Positions 46,870-55,473 of a stretch of DNA of 64,000 nt are shown piece by piece. The position numbers were made by a program, and so were the translations under genes. Under the pieces are notes generated by a model. That model was not told the origin of the DNA, made no database searches, and saw nothing but the letters and a program-made list of their open reading frames with translations. The stretch is from GCA-016699445 sp964555055 (GTDB taxonomy: Bacteria > UBA10199 > JACPAL01 > GCA-016699445): positions 146,598 to 210,597 of the forward strand of contig CAZKQW010000004.1 of assembly GCA_964555055.1 (NCBI GenBank), given 5' to 3'. How positions within the stretch are numbered: position 1 is the stretch's first letter; the number at the start of each line of letters is the position of its first letter.

Positions 46870-47289
46870 ATGCTTCAACCCGCGAGAACAAAATTTAGAA
46901 AACTGCAAAAGGGGCGCGTCCGTGGGAACGCCACTAGCGGTATTTCCCTGCATAACGGAGATTTCGGCCTGCAGTCGACGGAGCGAGGTTTGGTGACATC
47001 GCGGCAGATCGAGGCCAGTCGCGTAGCGATGAGTCGCCTGTTGAAAAAGGGGGGGAAGATTTGGATTCGCATCTTCCCTGACCGTCCTATCACGAAAAAA
47101 CCCGCCGAAACCCGCATGGGTAAAGGTAAAGGGAATGTCGAGGGTTACGCGGCCGTCATTAAGCCGGGACGCGTGTTGTTCGAGTTGGAAGGGGTTGAGT
47201 GGGTTGACGCCAAAGAGGCGCTCACGTTGGCTGCCCATAAGTTGCCCGTGAAAACCAAGATTATTAACAGAGAGAAATTCGTTTTATGA
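46870..47289 (+). CDS. rplP: 50S ribosomal protein L16
   Basis: A 139-residue protein near the A-site tRNA elbow. 'MLQPARTKFRKLQKGRVRGNA' and 'RMGKGKGNVEGYAAVIKPG' are diagnostic; the latter holds the Arg that is hydroxylated in E. coli. Its stop overlaps rpmC by four bases. Confidence 0.98.
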   Translation: MLQPARTKFRKLQKGRVRGNATSGISLHNGDFGLQSTERGLVTSRQIEASRVAMSRLLKKGGKIWIRIFPDRPITKKPAETRMGKGKGNVEGYAAVIKPGRVLFELEGVEWVDAKEALTLAAHKLPVKTKIINREKFVL

Positions 47290-47498
47290 AATATAAAGAT
47301 ATCGCCGGCAAGAACGCGTCCGATCTAGAGTCTCAAGTCGAGAAGGTGCGGAAAGAACTGTCCCAGCTCACCTTGGATCTTCGGATGGGTAAGTCCAATA
47401 AAACGGCTAAGGCCCGATCGATGAAGCGTGATATCGCGCGTTTATTGACGGCCCAAAACCAACAGAAGAAGCAGCAAGAATCGGGAGCGGCTAAGTAA
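47286..47498 (+). CDS. rpmC: 50S ribosomal protein L29
   Basis: A 70-residue helical hairpin protein at the tunnel exit. 'LESQVEKVRKELSQLTLDLRMG' precedes 'RSMKRDIARLLTAQNQQKK'. ATGA overlap with rplP. Confidence 0.95.
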   Translation: MKYKDIAGKNASDLESQVEKVRKELSQLTLDLRMGKSNKTAKARSMKRDIARLLTAQNQQKKQQESGAAK

Positions 47499-47499
47499 T

Positions 47500-47775
47500 A
47501 TGCGCGGTCAAAGAAAAATAAAAGTGGGTACGGTCGTCAGCGTCAAGATGGGAAAGACGGCCGTGGTTCAGGTGGAGCGTTTGGATTTGGATAGCACTTA
47601 TCATAAGTACATCCGCCGTTTGGACAAGTATAAGGCTCATGACGAAAAGGCGGAATGTAAGGTGGGGGACCGCGTGGAAATAGCCGAGACGAGTCCCGTT
47701 TCTAAAACGAAAAGGTGGAGAGTGGTGAGGTTCATCCAAAAATCCGCTGGTGACACTGTGGAAGTAAAAGCTTAA
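47500..47775 (+). CDS. rpsQ: 30S ribosomal protein S17
   Basis: A 91-residue OB-fold primary rRNA binder. 'GTVVSVKMGKTAVVQVERL', 'YHKYIRRLDKYKAHDE' and 'VGDRVEIAETSPVSKTKRW' are the usual landmarks. One base separates it from rpmC. Confidence 0.97.
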   Translation: MRGQRKIKVGTVVSVKMGKTAVVQVERLDLDSTYHKYIRRLDKYKAHDEKAECKVGDRVEIAETSPVSKTKRWRVVRFIQKSAGDTVEVKA

Positions 47776-47788
47776 GGGAGCGGTTTTT

Positions 47789-48157
47789 ATGATTCAGACG
47801 CAAACAGTTTGTGATTCCGCTGACAATTCCGGCGCCAAGAAGTTGATGTGCATCCATGTGCTGGGTGGTACCAAAAGAAAGTATGCTACGTTGGGCGATA
47901 TCATCGTGGTGGCTGTCAAAGAGGCGATCCCGCACGCCAAGATCAAAAAGGGCGACGTGAAGAAGGCGGTGATTGTCCGCGTGCGTAAGGAAGTGCGCCG
48001 GACCGACGGGTCCTATATCAAATTCGATGATAACTCCGTCGTCCTGATCGATCAGGCCGGCGAGCCTTTGGGTACCCGTATTTTCGGGCCTGTGGCGCGC
48101 GAGTTGAGGGCGAAGAAGTTTACGAAGATTATCTCATTGGCCCCCGAGGTCTTATAA
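47789..48157 (+). CDS. rplN: 50S ribosomal protein L14
   Basis: A 122-residue protein at the subunit interface. 'MIQTQTVCDSADNSGAKKLMCI' is shortened here to IQTQTVCDSADNSGAKKL, and 'GTRIFGPVARELR' is the C-terminal signature. It is the start of the spc-type block. Confidence 0.98.
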   Translation: MIQTQTVCDSADNSGAKKLMCIHVLGGTKRKYATLGDIIVVAVKEAIPHAKIKKGDVKKAVIVRVRKEVRRTDGSYIKFDDNSVVLIDQAGEPLGTRIFGPVARELRAKKFTKIISLAPEVL

Positions 48158-48171
48158 AAGAGAGTGTTTTT

Positions 48172-48483
48172 ATGATTCGCAAAAACGACGAAGTGATCGT
48201 GATTTCAGGAAAAGAGAAGGGGAAGAGGGGTAAGGTTCTTTCCTTCACCAACGAAGGCGAGCGGGTGCGCGTCGAAAAGTTGAATATGATCAAGCGGCAT
48301 GTGCGTCCGAATCAAAAAATGCCCCAGGGCGGCATTGTCGATAAGGAAGGCTCGATCCATGTTTCCAATGTCCTGCTCTACTGCGCCAAATGCAAAAAAG
48401 GCGTTCGTCTCGGAGTGAAGGCCGGAAAAGAAGGAAAGAAGCAAAGGGTTTGCAGAAAATGCTCAGGCGTCTTGGATAGTTAA
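48172..48483 (+). CDS. rplX: 50S ribosomal protein L24
   Basis: A 103-residue assembly initiator with a KOW motif ('NDEVIVISGKEKGKRGKVL'). The C-terminus holds two CxxC pairs (CAKC and CRKC) that probably bind zinc. The preceding sequence gives a T-rich, weak ribosome binding site. Confidence 0.96.
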   Translation: MIRKNDEVIVISGKEKGKRGKVLSFTNEGERVRVEKLNMIKRHVRPNQKMPQGGIVDKEGSIHVSNVLLYCAKCKKGVRLGVKAGKEGKKQRVCRKCSGVLDS

Positions 48484-48535
48484 TAGGTTAATTGATAAAG
48501 GGAAGTAACAAAGGTAATCAACGAGAAGGTGACTC

Positions 48536-49078
48536 ATGTCGGAAAGTTTTGAGAGTTTTTATAAGAAAAAATGCGTTCCCGAGCTGATGAAGCAAAAAGG
48601 GTACAAGAATATCCTCCAAGTGCCGCGTATCGAAAAGGTGGTGATTTCAAGCTGTCTAAAGGATGCGACGCAGGACTCGAAGGTTGTCGAAAGGGCCGTG
48701 GAGGAGTTGTCGCAAATCACCGGACAGAAGCCCGTCGTTACCAAGGCCAAGAAGTCGATCGCTAATTTTAAGTTGCGCCAAGGGATGCCGATCGGTTGCT
48801 GCGTGACTTTAAGGCGGAAGAGTATGTACGAGTTCTTGAACCGCTTTTTCAACGTGGTTCTGCCCCGTACCCGCGACTTCCGCGGAATCTCCGACCGTAG
48901 TTTCGACGGACGCGGAAGTTACACCTTGGGAATTAAGGAACAAATCGTCTTTCCTGAGATTGATTTCGATAAGATAGATAAAATCCGCGGCATGAATATC
49001 ACCATCGTGACCACCGCGAAAACAGACGAAGAAGCGAGAGCCCTTTTGAAAGTTATGGGCATGCCGTTCAGAGGATAA
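48536..49078 (+). CDS. rplE: 50S ribosomal protein L5
   Basis: A 180-residue 5S rRNA-binding protein. 'GQKPVVTKAKKSIANFKLRQGMPIG' (in parts: GQKPVVTKAKKSIANFKLR, QGMPIG), 'LPRTRDFRGI' and 'DGRGSYTLGIKEQIVFPEI' are diagnostic. A 52-base gap after rplX is the longest within the spc block. Confidence 0.98.
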   Translation: MSESFESFYKKKCVPELMKQKGYKNILQVPRIEKVVISSCLKDATQDSKVVERAVEELSQITGQKPVVTKAKKSIANFKLRQGMPIGCCVTLRRKSMYEFLNRFFNVVLPRTRDFRGISDRSFDGRGSYTLGIKEQIVFPEIDFDKIDKIRGMNITIVTTAKTDEEARALLKVMGMPFRG

Positions 49079-49085
49079 GAGTTTT

Positions 49086-49271
49086 ATGGCCAAGACATCC
49101 CTTCAAGTAAAAGCTGAGAGAAAACCCAAGTTCAAGGTTCGAGGATACAACCGCTGCGGTTATTGCGGGAGGCCTCGGGCTTTCATTAGACGATTCGGTA
49201 TGTGCCGTCTTTGTTTCAGGAAAAAAGCCCTCTTCGGGGAATTGCCCGGAGTCGTGAAAGCGAGCTGGTGA
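49086..49271 (+). CDS. rpsZ: 30S ribosomal protein S14, zinc type
   Basis: A 61-residue S14 with CGYC and CRLC pairs (residues 24/27 and 40/43), i.e. the short zinc-binding C+ form rather than the 101-residue zinc-free form. 'RCGYCGRPRAFIRRFGMCRLC' is split here as RCGYCGRPRAF and RRFGMCRLC. Confidence 0.97.
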   Translation: MAKTSLQVKAERKPKFKVRGYNRCGYCGRPRAFIRRFGMCRLCFRKKALFGELPGVVKASW

Positions 49272-49274
49272 TTT

Positions 49275-49664
49275 ATGACAGATCCTATTGCCGATTTATT
49301 AGCGAGAATTCGTAACGCCCAAACGGCCAAGCACGCTACGGTCAAGGTGCCCTACTCGAAGATTAAAATGGGGATTGTTAAGATCCTTCATGAAGAAGGG
49401 TTTTTGGGTTCCTTTAAGTTGAGCGAGGGTCCGAGGAAGGAAATCGAAATCTCCATCCGCTACACCGATAAGCAAGAGCCCATCATCTCGAGTTTGAGGA
49501 GAGTGAGTCGCCCCGGTAGGCGCCAATACACCGGATATCAGGATTTGAAACTGGTCAGAAGCGGTTTGGGCGTCGGCATTTTGTCGACTTCGAAGGGAAT
49601 CATCACCGATAAACAGGCTCGTCACGAAAAGACCGGTGGCGAGCTTTTATGTACCGTTTGGTAA
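49275..49664 (+). CDS. rpsH: 30S ribosomal protein S8
   Basis: A 129-residue central-domain protein. 'MTDPIADLLARIRNAQTAKH' and 'GLGVGILSTSKGIITDKQA' are typical. In E. coli S8 represses the spc operon at the rplE site. Confidence 0.98.
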   Translation: MTDPIADLLARIRNAQTAKHATVKVPYSKIKMGIVKILHEEGFLGSFKLSEGPRKEIEISIRYTDKQEPIISSLRRVSRPGRRQYTGYQDLKLVRSGLGVGILSTSKGIITDKQARHEKTGGELLCTVW

Positions 49665-49677
49665 GAGAGTCTTCACT

Positions 49678-50229
49678 ATGTCACGCGTCGGTAAACTTCC
49701 AATTAAGGTGCCTGAAAAGGTAAAGGTTAACATCCAAAAGGACAAGCTTCTGGCCGAAGGCCCTTTAGGCAAGCAAGAGGTTTCCCTGGATCCCTTGGTC
49801 GAGGTCAGTATGGCCGATGGGACTGTTTTGGTGAAAAGAAAAGAGGAGACGGCTTTGGGTCGTTGTCGTCAAGGCTTGATCCGCAATCTCGTCCGTAACG
49901 CCGTCGAAGGTGTGGGAGTTGGTTTTAAACGGGAACTGGACATTATCGGCGTCGGCTTTCGTGCCGAAGTGAAGGGTCAAAATCTCGTCATGACCCTCGG
50001 TTTCAGCCACTTGGTTGAGTTTCCCATTCCCGCAGGGGTCAAAATCACGGTTGATAAGCAAACGCATCTGACGGTCGCTGGGGCTTCGAAGCATTTAGTC
50101 GGCGAGACTTCCGCCATCATTCGTAAGTTCCGCCAACCCGAACCTTACAAGGGTAAGGGGATCCGTTATAGCGACGAAGTCATCCGTAAGAAGGTCGGTA
50201 AATCCGCGGCCGCTTCGGGAGGTAAATAA
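49678..50229 (+). CDS. rplF: 50S ribosomal protein L6
   Basis: A 183-residue protein near the sarcin-ricin loop. ATG 49678 gives the standard MSRVGKLPIKVPEKVKV start; an in-frame ATG at 49636 falls inside rpsH and is rejected. C-terminal 'RQPEPYKGKGIRYSDEVIRKK' is shortened to QPEPYKGKGIRYSDE. Confidence 0.97.
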   Translation: MSRVGKLPIKVPEKVKVNIQKDKLLAEGPLGKQEVSLDPLVEVSMADGTVLVKRKEETALGRCRQGLIRNLVRNAVEGVGVGFKRELDIIGVGFRAEVKGQNLVMTLGFSHLVEFPIPAGVKITVDKQTHLTVAGASKHLVGETSAIIRKFRQPEPYKGKGIRYSDEVIRKKVGKSAAASGGK

Positions 50230-50231
50230 CC

Positions 50232-50591
50232 ATGTCGCATACGAAAAAACAATCCAGGGAATACAGGAAAGAGCGCATCCGGAAGAAAATCAGCGGAGTG
50301 TCCGAACGGCCCCGCCTTTCCGTCTTTCGCAGTACGAACCATTTCTACGCCCAGTTGATCGATGACGAACAGGGCCAGACGATTTTAAGCGCCTCCACGA
50401 TCGCCAAGGATTTCACCAGCAAGAAGGATGCGGGTAACGTCAAGGGTGCCAAGGAGCTGGGTAAGTTGATCGCGGAGAAAGCACTCGGGAAGAAAATCAG
50501 CCAAGTCGTCTTTGACCGCAGCGGATTCCTCTATCATGGACGCATCAAGGCTTTCGCCGAAGGAGCCCGCGAAGGCGGATTGAAGTTTTAA
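50232..50591 (+). CDS. rplR: 50S ribosomal protein L18
   Basis: A 119-residue 5S rRNA-binding protein. 'RPRLSVFRSTNHFYAQLIDD' and 'FDRSGFLYHGRIKAFAEGAREGGL' (second in parts: FDRSGFLYHGRIKAF, EGAREGGL) are diagnostic. Two bases after rplF. Confidence 0.98.
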   Translation: MSHTKKQSREYRKERIRKKISGVSERPRLSVFRSTNHFYAQLIDDEQGQTILSASTIAKDFTSKKDAGNVKGAKELGKLIAEKALGKKISQVVFDRSGFLYHGRIKAFAEGAREGGLKF

Positions 50592-50606
50592 TTTAAGGAA
50601 AAACAC

Positions 50607-51080
50607 ATGCAAGAAAACCAAACACAATTTCCAGAGCGCATTGTCCATGTTTCGAGGGTCGCTAAAGTCGTGAAAGGCGGTCGGCGTTTTAGCTTTTCCG
50701 CCTTGGTCGTCTGCGGTAATTCGGATGGTCAGGTGGGTATCGGACTCGGGAAAGCGAAGGAAGTGCCGGACGCCATCCGCAAGGCTTCCGAGCAGGCGAG
50801 GAAGAACCTGGTCTATGTTCCCATCAACCAAGGGACGATTCCTCATGAAGTGGTCGGCCATTATGGAGCCGCGGTCGTCCTGATGAAGCCGGCGAGTGAG
50901 GGTACGGGGGTCATTGCCGGAGGCGGCGTGCGCGCCGTGGTCGAGTCCGCGGGTATCCACAATATTTTGACGAAGTCCTTAGGGACCAGCAATCCCCACA
51001 ATGTCGTGAAGGCGACGATCAACGCTTTGACCCAGTTGAAGAGCCGAGAAGATTACGAGCGCTTGAGGAAGGTGAATTAA
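50607..51080 (+). CDS. rpsE: 30S ribosomal protein S5
   Basis: A 157-residue protein of the decoding region and mRNA path. 'VSRVAKVVKGGRRFSFSALVV', 'GIGLGKAKEVPDAIRKA' and 'LMKPASEGTGVIAGGGVRAV' are typical. The next gene, rplO, begins two bases later, so rpmD (L30), usually here, is absent. Confidence 0.98.
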   Translation: MQENQTQFPERIVHVSRVAKVVKGGRRFSFSALVVCGNSDGQVGIGLGKAKEVPDAIRKASEQARKNLVYVPINQGTIPHEVVGHYGAAVVLMKPASEGTGVIAGGGVRAVVESAGIHNILTKSLGTSNPHNVVKATINALTQLKSREDYERLRKVN

Positions 51081-51081
51081 T

Positions 51082-51537
51082 ATGGATTTAGGTTCATTAG
51101 TGGCTCCCAAGGGAGCGAGGAAGAAAAGAAAACGTTTAGGACGCGGCGAAGGGTCGGGTCATGGTGGGACTTCCACCAAAGGACACAAAGGGCAAAAGGC
51201 CCGCGCCGGCGGTTATCACAAACGAGGCTTCGAGGGGGGGCAAATGCCTCTTTCAAGACGCCTCCCTAAGTTTGGATTCACGAATCCCTTCCGTAAGGAA
51301 TTTTCCGTTATTAATGTGGGCGACCTCGGTTCTATTCCTGGATCCACAGTGGTTGATGAGCAATATCTCAAAAAAAATGGTTTCGTGCGGAAGCTTCGTT
51401 CCGGAGTGAAGTTATTGGGCAATGGGGAGCTTAAAATTCCTTTGACAATTAAGGTGTCAAAGATTTCCGAAACGGCAAAGAAGAAGATCGAAGCAGCAGG
51501 CGGTAAAGTAGAAGTCTCCACCCCGGCACAAGCTTAA
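51082..51537 (+). CDS. rplO: 50S ribosomal protein L15
   Basis: A 151-residue late-assembly protein. 'RKKRKRLGRGEGSGHGGTSTK' is shortened here to KRLGRGEGSGHGGTS, and 'GFEGGQMPLSRRLPKFGF' follows. Starts two bases after rpsE. Confidence 0.98.
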   Translation: MDLGSLVAPKGARKKRKRLGRGEGSGHGGTSTKGHKGQKARAGGYHKRGFEGGQMPLSRRLPKFGFTNPFRKEFSVINVGDLGSIPGSTVVDEQYLKKNGFVRKLRSGVKLLGNGELKIPLTIKVSKISETAKKKIEAAGGKVEVSTPAQA

Positions 51538-51556
51538 TTGACTGAAAAGACAATCC

Positions 51557-52858
51557 ATGGCCTCTCCCGTCGTCAATATCGCGAAGCTCCCCGAATTACG
51601 AAAAAGAGTCTTTTTTACACTACTGATGATTGCCATCTACAGGGTTGGGGTTTTTGTTCCAGCTCCTGGAGTTGATGTAGACGCCTTGCAAAAGATCGTT
51701 ACACGTGGAACGGTTTTTGACATCTTTAATTTATTCTCAGGTGGGGCTTTGGAGCGATTTTCTGTATTTGCGTTGGGTATCATGCCTTATATCAGTGCTT
51801 CTATCATTTTACAGCTTTTAACTGTCGTTGTTCCAACTTTAGAGAGGCTTTCTAAAGAAGGGGAAGAGGGGCGTAAGAAAATTACCCAATATACACGCTA
51901 TGGGACTGTCGTTCTCTCGCTGATCCAAGGGTTTGGTATTAGTTACGGTCTAGAACAGCAAGGTGTTCTCTTGTCGGATGTGGGTGGTATTTCTTTTTTT
52001 CTGCGGACCATGCTGACCTTAGCTGCAGGCACTGCTTTTATTATGTGGTTAGGGGAGCAAATTACAGAACGAGGTATTGGGAATGGCATCTCATTGATCA
52101 TCTTTTCTGGAATCGTCACTCGCATTCCTCAAGGTCTACGTGACGCTTGGGCTACGAAGGAGCAGTTCTCCGGCTTGTTCGGTTTTTTGATTCTTTTGGC
52201 CTTCATTTTTGGCTTAGTCTCGATCATCATCTTCTTTGAGAGAAGCCATCGGAAAATTCCCATTCAATACGCGAAGCGCGTCGTTGGTCGAAAAATGTAC
52301 GGTGGGCAGACGACTCATTTGCCTTTAAAGCTCAATTCAGCTGGCGTCATCCCACCCATTTTTGCCTCCTCGCTTATTTTATTCCCGGCAACTGTCGCTC
52401 AATTTAGCCATCAACCCAAGCTACAGGAAATCGCCGCTGCCCTCAGTCATGGTTGGCTCCACACGGCTCTTTATATCTCATTAATCATTTTCTTTGCATA
52501 TTTCTATACAGCGGTCAGTTTCAATCCGACAGACGTTGCCGAAAATGTTAGAAAGCATGGTGGCTTTATTCCGGGAATTCGACCTGGACAGAACACGGCT
52601 GAGTTCATCGATCGGATTGTTTCGAAACTGACTTTAGGTGGAGCCTTATATATTGCGGGTGTTTGTGTCATACCTGAATTGTTGATCTCCCAATTCGGCA
52701 TTCCTTCCACATTAGCTTCTACTTTTGGTGGTACTTCAGTTTTAATCGTTGTAGGTGTTGCCATGGATACTTTGGCTCAAATCGAATCCCATTTAATGGC
52801 CCGAAATTATGAGGGCCTCATTTCAGATTCGAGCAGTCGATTCCGTGGGAGGAAGTGA
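51557..52858 (+). CDS. secY: Preprotein translocase subunit SecY
   Basis: A 433-residue channel of the Sec translocon, with ten membrane helices. 'GIMPYISASIILQLL' and 'ITERGIGNGISLIIF' are the conserved segments, and 'KLNSAGVIPPIFASSL' the later one. Codon use from here to map is visibly more AT-rich than the ribosomal block before it. The stop overlaps adk. Confidence 0.98.
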   Translation: MASPVVNIAKLPELRKRVFFTLLMIAIYRVGVFVPAPGVDVDALQKIVTRGTVFDIFNLFSGGALERFSVFALGIMPYISASIILQLLTVVVPTLERLSKEGEEGRKKITQYTRYGTVVLSLIQGFGISYGLEQQGVLLSDVGGISFFLRTMLTLAAGTAFIMWLGEQITERGIGNGISLIIFSGIVTRIPQGLRDAWATKEQFSGLFGFLILLAFIFGLVSIIIFFERSHRKIPIQYAKRVVGRKMYGGQTTHLPLKLNSAGVIPPIFASSLILFPATVAQFSHQPKLQEIAAALSHGWLHTALYISLIIFFAYFYTAVSFNPTDVAENVRKHGGFIPGIRPGQNTAEFIDRIVSKLTLGGALYIAGVCVIPELLISQFGIPSTLASTFGGTSVLIVVGVAMDTLAQIESHLMARNYEGLISDSSSRFRGRK

Positions 52859-53496
52859 TGAACCTTATTTTCTTAGGTCCTCCCGGTGCCGGAAAAGGAA
52901 CGCAAGCAAAGAGACTGGCGGAGAAATTCGGAATTCCACAGATATCGACAGGGGATCTACTAAGGACAGCCATCCAACTCAAAACAGAATTAGGTTTAAA
53001 GGCTGAAAGCTTCATGTCGACGGGACAGTTGGTGCCTGATCCTTTAGTGATTTCTATGATTCGTGAAAGGCTAGAAAAACCAGATTGCGAGAAGGGCTTT
53101 ATTTTAGATGGTTTCCCTCGAACGATACCTCAAGCAGAATCTTTGGCAAAGTTATTGACGGAAATTAATTCCCAATTGGATCGTGTATTAGATTTGGAAG
53201 TGGATTCGGAGGAGGTTGTGAAGCGGTTGTCGGGACGTCGACAATGTTCCCAATGCCATGAAAACTTTCATGTTGAATTCAAACCTTCAAAAACGACAGT
53301 TTGTGATCGCTGCGGAGGGGCGTTGATCCAAAGAGATGACGATAAAGAATCCGTTATTCGTAGACGCTTGGAGGTCTACCAGAAGCAAACAGAGCCTTTG
53401 ATCGGCTATTACCAACAAAAAGGTCTTCTGGAAGAGATCAGCGGCCGTGGATCAATTGACGATATTTTCCAGAGTGTCTTAAAGGCTGTTCGATGA
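52858..53496 (+). CDS. adk: Adenylate kinase
   Basis: A 212-residue enzyme that interconverts AMP, ADP and ATP. P-loop GPPGAGKGTQA near residue 7; AMP site 'FILDGFPRT'; long LID with a zinc site, CSQC ... CDRC (residues 130-150). ATG 52858 overlaps the secY stop (TGATG) and is preferred to a GTG at 52855. Confidence 0.97.
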   Translation: MNLIFLGPPGAGKGTQAKRLAEKFGIPQISTGDLLRTAIQLKTELGLKAESFMSTGQLVPDPLVISMIRERLEKPDCEKGFILDGFPRTIPQAESLAKLLTEINSQLDRVLDLEVDSEEVVKRLSGRRQCSQCHENFHVEFKPSKTTVCDRCGGALIQRDDDKESVIRRRLEVYQKQTEPLIGYYQQKGLLEEISGRGSIDDIFQSVLKAVR

Positions 53497-54242
53497 TCAT
53501 CTTGAAGTCCCCGGAAGAGATTTCCAAGATACGTAAGGCTGCTAAAGTTGTCGCGGAAGTGATTGAAGGGATTAAGCCGATGGTAATGCCTGGGGTGACG
53601 ACGGCTGATCTAGATAAAAAGGCGGCTGAACTCATGAAAGCCAAAGGCGCTAAACCTGCTTTCAAAGGGTATCGCGGTTTTCCCGCTGTTTTGTGCTTGT
53701 CAGTGAATGAAGAAGTGGTACATGGCATCCCTTCATCGAAAAGAGTGCTTCAAGAGGGAGATATCATCGGCGTGGATTGTGGAGTGATTATTGATGGTTT
53801 TTATGGAGATTCGGCAAGAACGTTGCCTGTCGGTAAGGTGAATGCAGAGTCCGATAAGTTGCTTCAAGTTACGAGAGAGGCTCTTTATAAAGGGATTGAG
53901 CAAATGGAGATAGGGAATCGGCTCCATGATATTTCTTGGGCTGTTCAAAACCATGCGGAATCAAATGGTTTTTCTGTTGTGCGAAAGTTTGTCGGTCATG
54001 GAATTGGGCGTAGTCTGCATGAAGATCCTCAAGTTCCTAATTTTGGCAATCCCCATACCGGAATCCGTTTAACCGCAGGTATGGTCCTTGCGATCGAGCC
54101 TATGGTGAATGTTGGAACGAAAGATGTAAAAATTTTAGAAGATGGCTGGACAGCGGTAACTCTTGATGGTAAGCGGTCCGCCCATTTTGAGCATACCATT
54201 GCGTTAACAGAGGACGGTTACGAGATTTTGAGCGAACTATAA
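53493..54242 (+). CDS. map: Methionine aminopeptidase, type I
   Basis: A 249-residue enzyme removing N-terminal Met from nascent proteins. Metal ligands: DCGVIIDGFYGDSAR (two Asp), 'GHGIGRSLHEDP' (His), 'AIEPMVN' (Glu) and 'FEHTIAL' (Glu). ATGA overlap with adk. It is a single type I enzyme with no N-terminal zinc extension. Confidence 0.98.
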   Translation: MIILKSPEEISKIRKAAKVVAEVIEGIKPMVMPGVTTADLDKKAAELMKAKGAKPAFKGYRGFPAVLCLSVNEEVVHGIPSSKRVLQEGDIIGVDCGVIIDGFYGDSARTLPVGKVNAESDKLLQVTREALYKGIEQMEIGNRLHDISWAVQNHAESNGFSVVRKFVGHGIGRSLHEDPQVPNFGNPHTGIRLTAGMVLAIEPMVNVGTKDVKILEDGWTAVTLDGKRSAHFEHTIALTEDGYEILSEL

Positions 54243-54243
54243 T

Positions 54244-54462
54244 ATGGCCAAAGAGGACGTTATTGAGGTCGAAGGAACCGTCGTTGAACCGCTGCCGAAC
54301 GCAATGTTTCGAGTGAAGTTAGATAATGGCCATGTAGTGTTGGCGCATATTTCAGGCAAAATGCGTATGCACTACATCAAGATTTTGCCGGGAGATAAGG
54401 TTAAGGTGGAAGTCTCCGCTTATGACCTCACTCGCGGTCGCATTATTTTTAGGGCGAAATAG
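54244..54462 (+). CDS. infA: Translation initiation factor IF-1
   Basis: A 72-residue OB-fold protein of the A site. 'AKEDVIEVEGTVVEPLPNAMF' and 'ISGKMRMHYIKILPGDKVKVE' are the usual opening and strand pairs. One base after map. Confidence 0.98.
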   Translation: MAKEDVIEVEGTVVEPLPNAMFRVKLDNGHVVLAHISGKMRMHYIKILPGDKVKVEVSAYDLTRGRIIFRAK

Positions 54463-54478
54463 AAAGGTTGTTATTTTT

Positions 54479-54592
54479 ATGAAGATCAGGTCCTCCGTGA
54501 AGCCAATTTGCAATAAGTGTAAGATCATCCGCCGTCGCGGTAACGTTTTGGTGATTTGTGAAAATCCCAAACATAAACAGAAGCAGGGGTAA
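54479..54592 (+). CDS. rpmJ: 50S ribosomal protein L36, zinc type
   Basis: A 37-residue protein opening MKIRSSVKPICNKCKIIRRR and ending with KHKQKQG. CxxC, a later Cys and His make the zinc-binding C+ form. It sits between infA and rpsM. Confidence 0.97.
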   Translation: MKIRSSVKPICNKCKIIRRRGNVLVICENPKHKQKQG

Positions 54593-54595
54593 GAA

Positions 54596-54982
54596 ATGGC
54601 TCGTCTCAGTGGTATTGATTTACCAGGTAAGAAGCGTATCCAGATCGCATTGACCTCCATCTATGGGATTGGTTTGGCCACAGCGAATCAGATATTAAAG
54701 AAAACAAGCATCGATCCGAATTTGAAGGCTGAGGCTTTAAACGACCAGCAGGTTGCGAAGATTCGAGATGAGATCGAGCGTAACATTAAGGTGGAGGGTG
54801 ATCTTCGTAAGGAGATTCAATTAAACATCAAGCGCCTTATCGATCTGGGTTCCTATCGGGGGACGCGTCATCGTCAAAACCTTCCGGTGCGTGGTCAGCG
54901 CACGCATACTAATGCCCGTACCCGTAAGGGCCGCGCTCGAATCGCTATTGCCGGCAAGAAGCAGGCAGCAGCTCCTAAATAA
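54596..54982 (+). CDS. rpsM: 30S ribosomal protein S13
   Basis: A 128-residue protein contacting the P-site tRNA and L5. 'ARLSGIDLPGKKRIQIALTSI' is shortened here as GIDLPGKKRIQIALTSIYGIG; 'GSYRGTRHRQNLPVRGQRTHT' as RGTRHRQNLPVRGQRT. First gene of the alpha block. Confidence 0.98.
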   Translation: MARLSGIDLPGKKRIQIALTSIYGIGLATANQILKKTSIDPNLKAEALNDQQVAKIRDEIERNIKVEGDLRKEIQLNIKRLIDLGSYRGTRHRQNLPVRGQRTHTNARTRKGRARIAIAGKKQAAAPK

Positions 54983-55015
54983 CGATCCATCATCATATCA
55001 TTAGAGGTTATTAAA

Positions 55016-55471
55016 ATGCCAAAAGCAGAAGAAAGTAAAGACGTCGCGACTCAGTCCGCTTCCCAGGTGTCCGAAGCAGCTGCGGATGCCGATAAGAAAG
55101 TTCGTAAGAAGAAGGGTAAGAAAAATATTCCTAACGGGGTGGTTCACGTTCACACGAGCTTTAACAATACTATTATTACGATTAGCGACCCGATGGGTAA
55201 CGTCGTTTCATGGTCGTCTGCGGGGTCAAAGGGTTTTAAGGGTTCGCGGAAAAGCACTCCTTTCGCCGCACAGATTGCCGCCGAAGAAGCTTCCAGGAAA
55301 GCTTTAGATCAGGGTATGAAGTCGGTCGTTGTTTTCATTAAAGGGCCTGGAGCCGGGCGTGAGTCTGCGCTGCGCGCCATTTCCTCGACAGGTTTAAGAG
55401 TTTCATCGATTAAAGACGTGACGCCCATTCCTCATAATGGTTGCCGTCCATCTAAGAAGAGAAGGGTGTAA
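55016..55471 (+). CDS. rpsK: 30S ribosomal protein S11 with N-terminal extension
   Basis: A 151-residue protein; the core from 'KNIPNGVVHVHTSFNNTIITISD' (in parts: NGVVHVHTSFNNTIIT) to 'DVTPIPHNGCRPSKKRRV' is normal. About 25 residues before it (MPKAEESKDVATQSASQVSE and an AAADADKK stretch) are an acidic/Ala-rich extension uncommon in the family. Confidence 0.97.
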   Translation: MPKAEESKDVATQSASQVSEAAADADKKVRKKKGKKNIPNGVVHVHTSFNNTIITISDPMGNVVSWSSAGSKGFKGSRKSTPFAAQIAAEEASRKALDQGMKSVVVFIKGPGAGRESALRAISSTGLRVSSIKDVTPIPHNGCRPSKKRRV

Positions 55472-55473
55472 GT

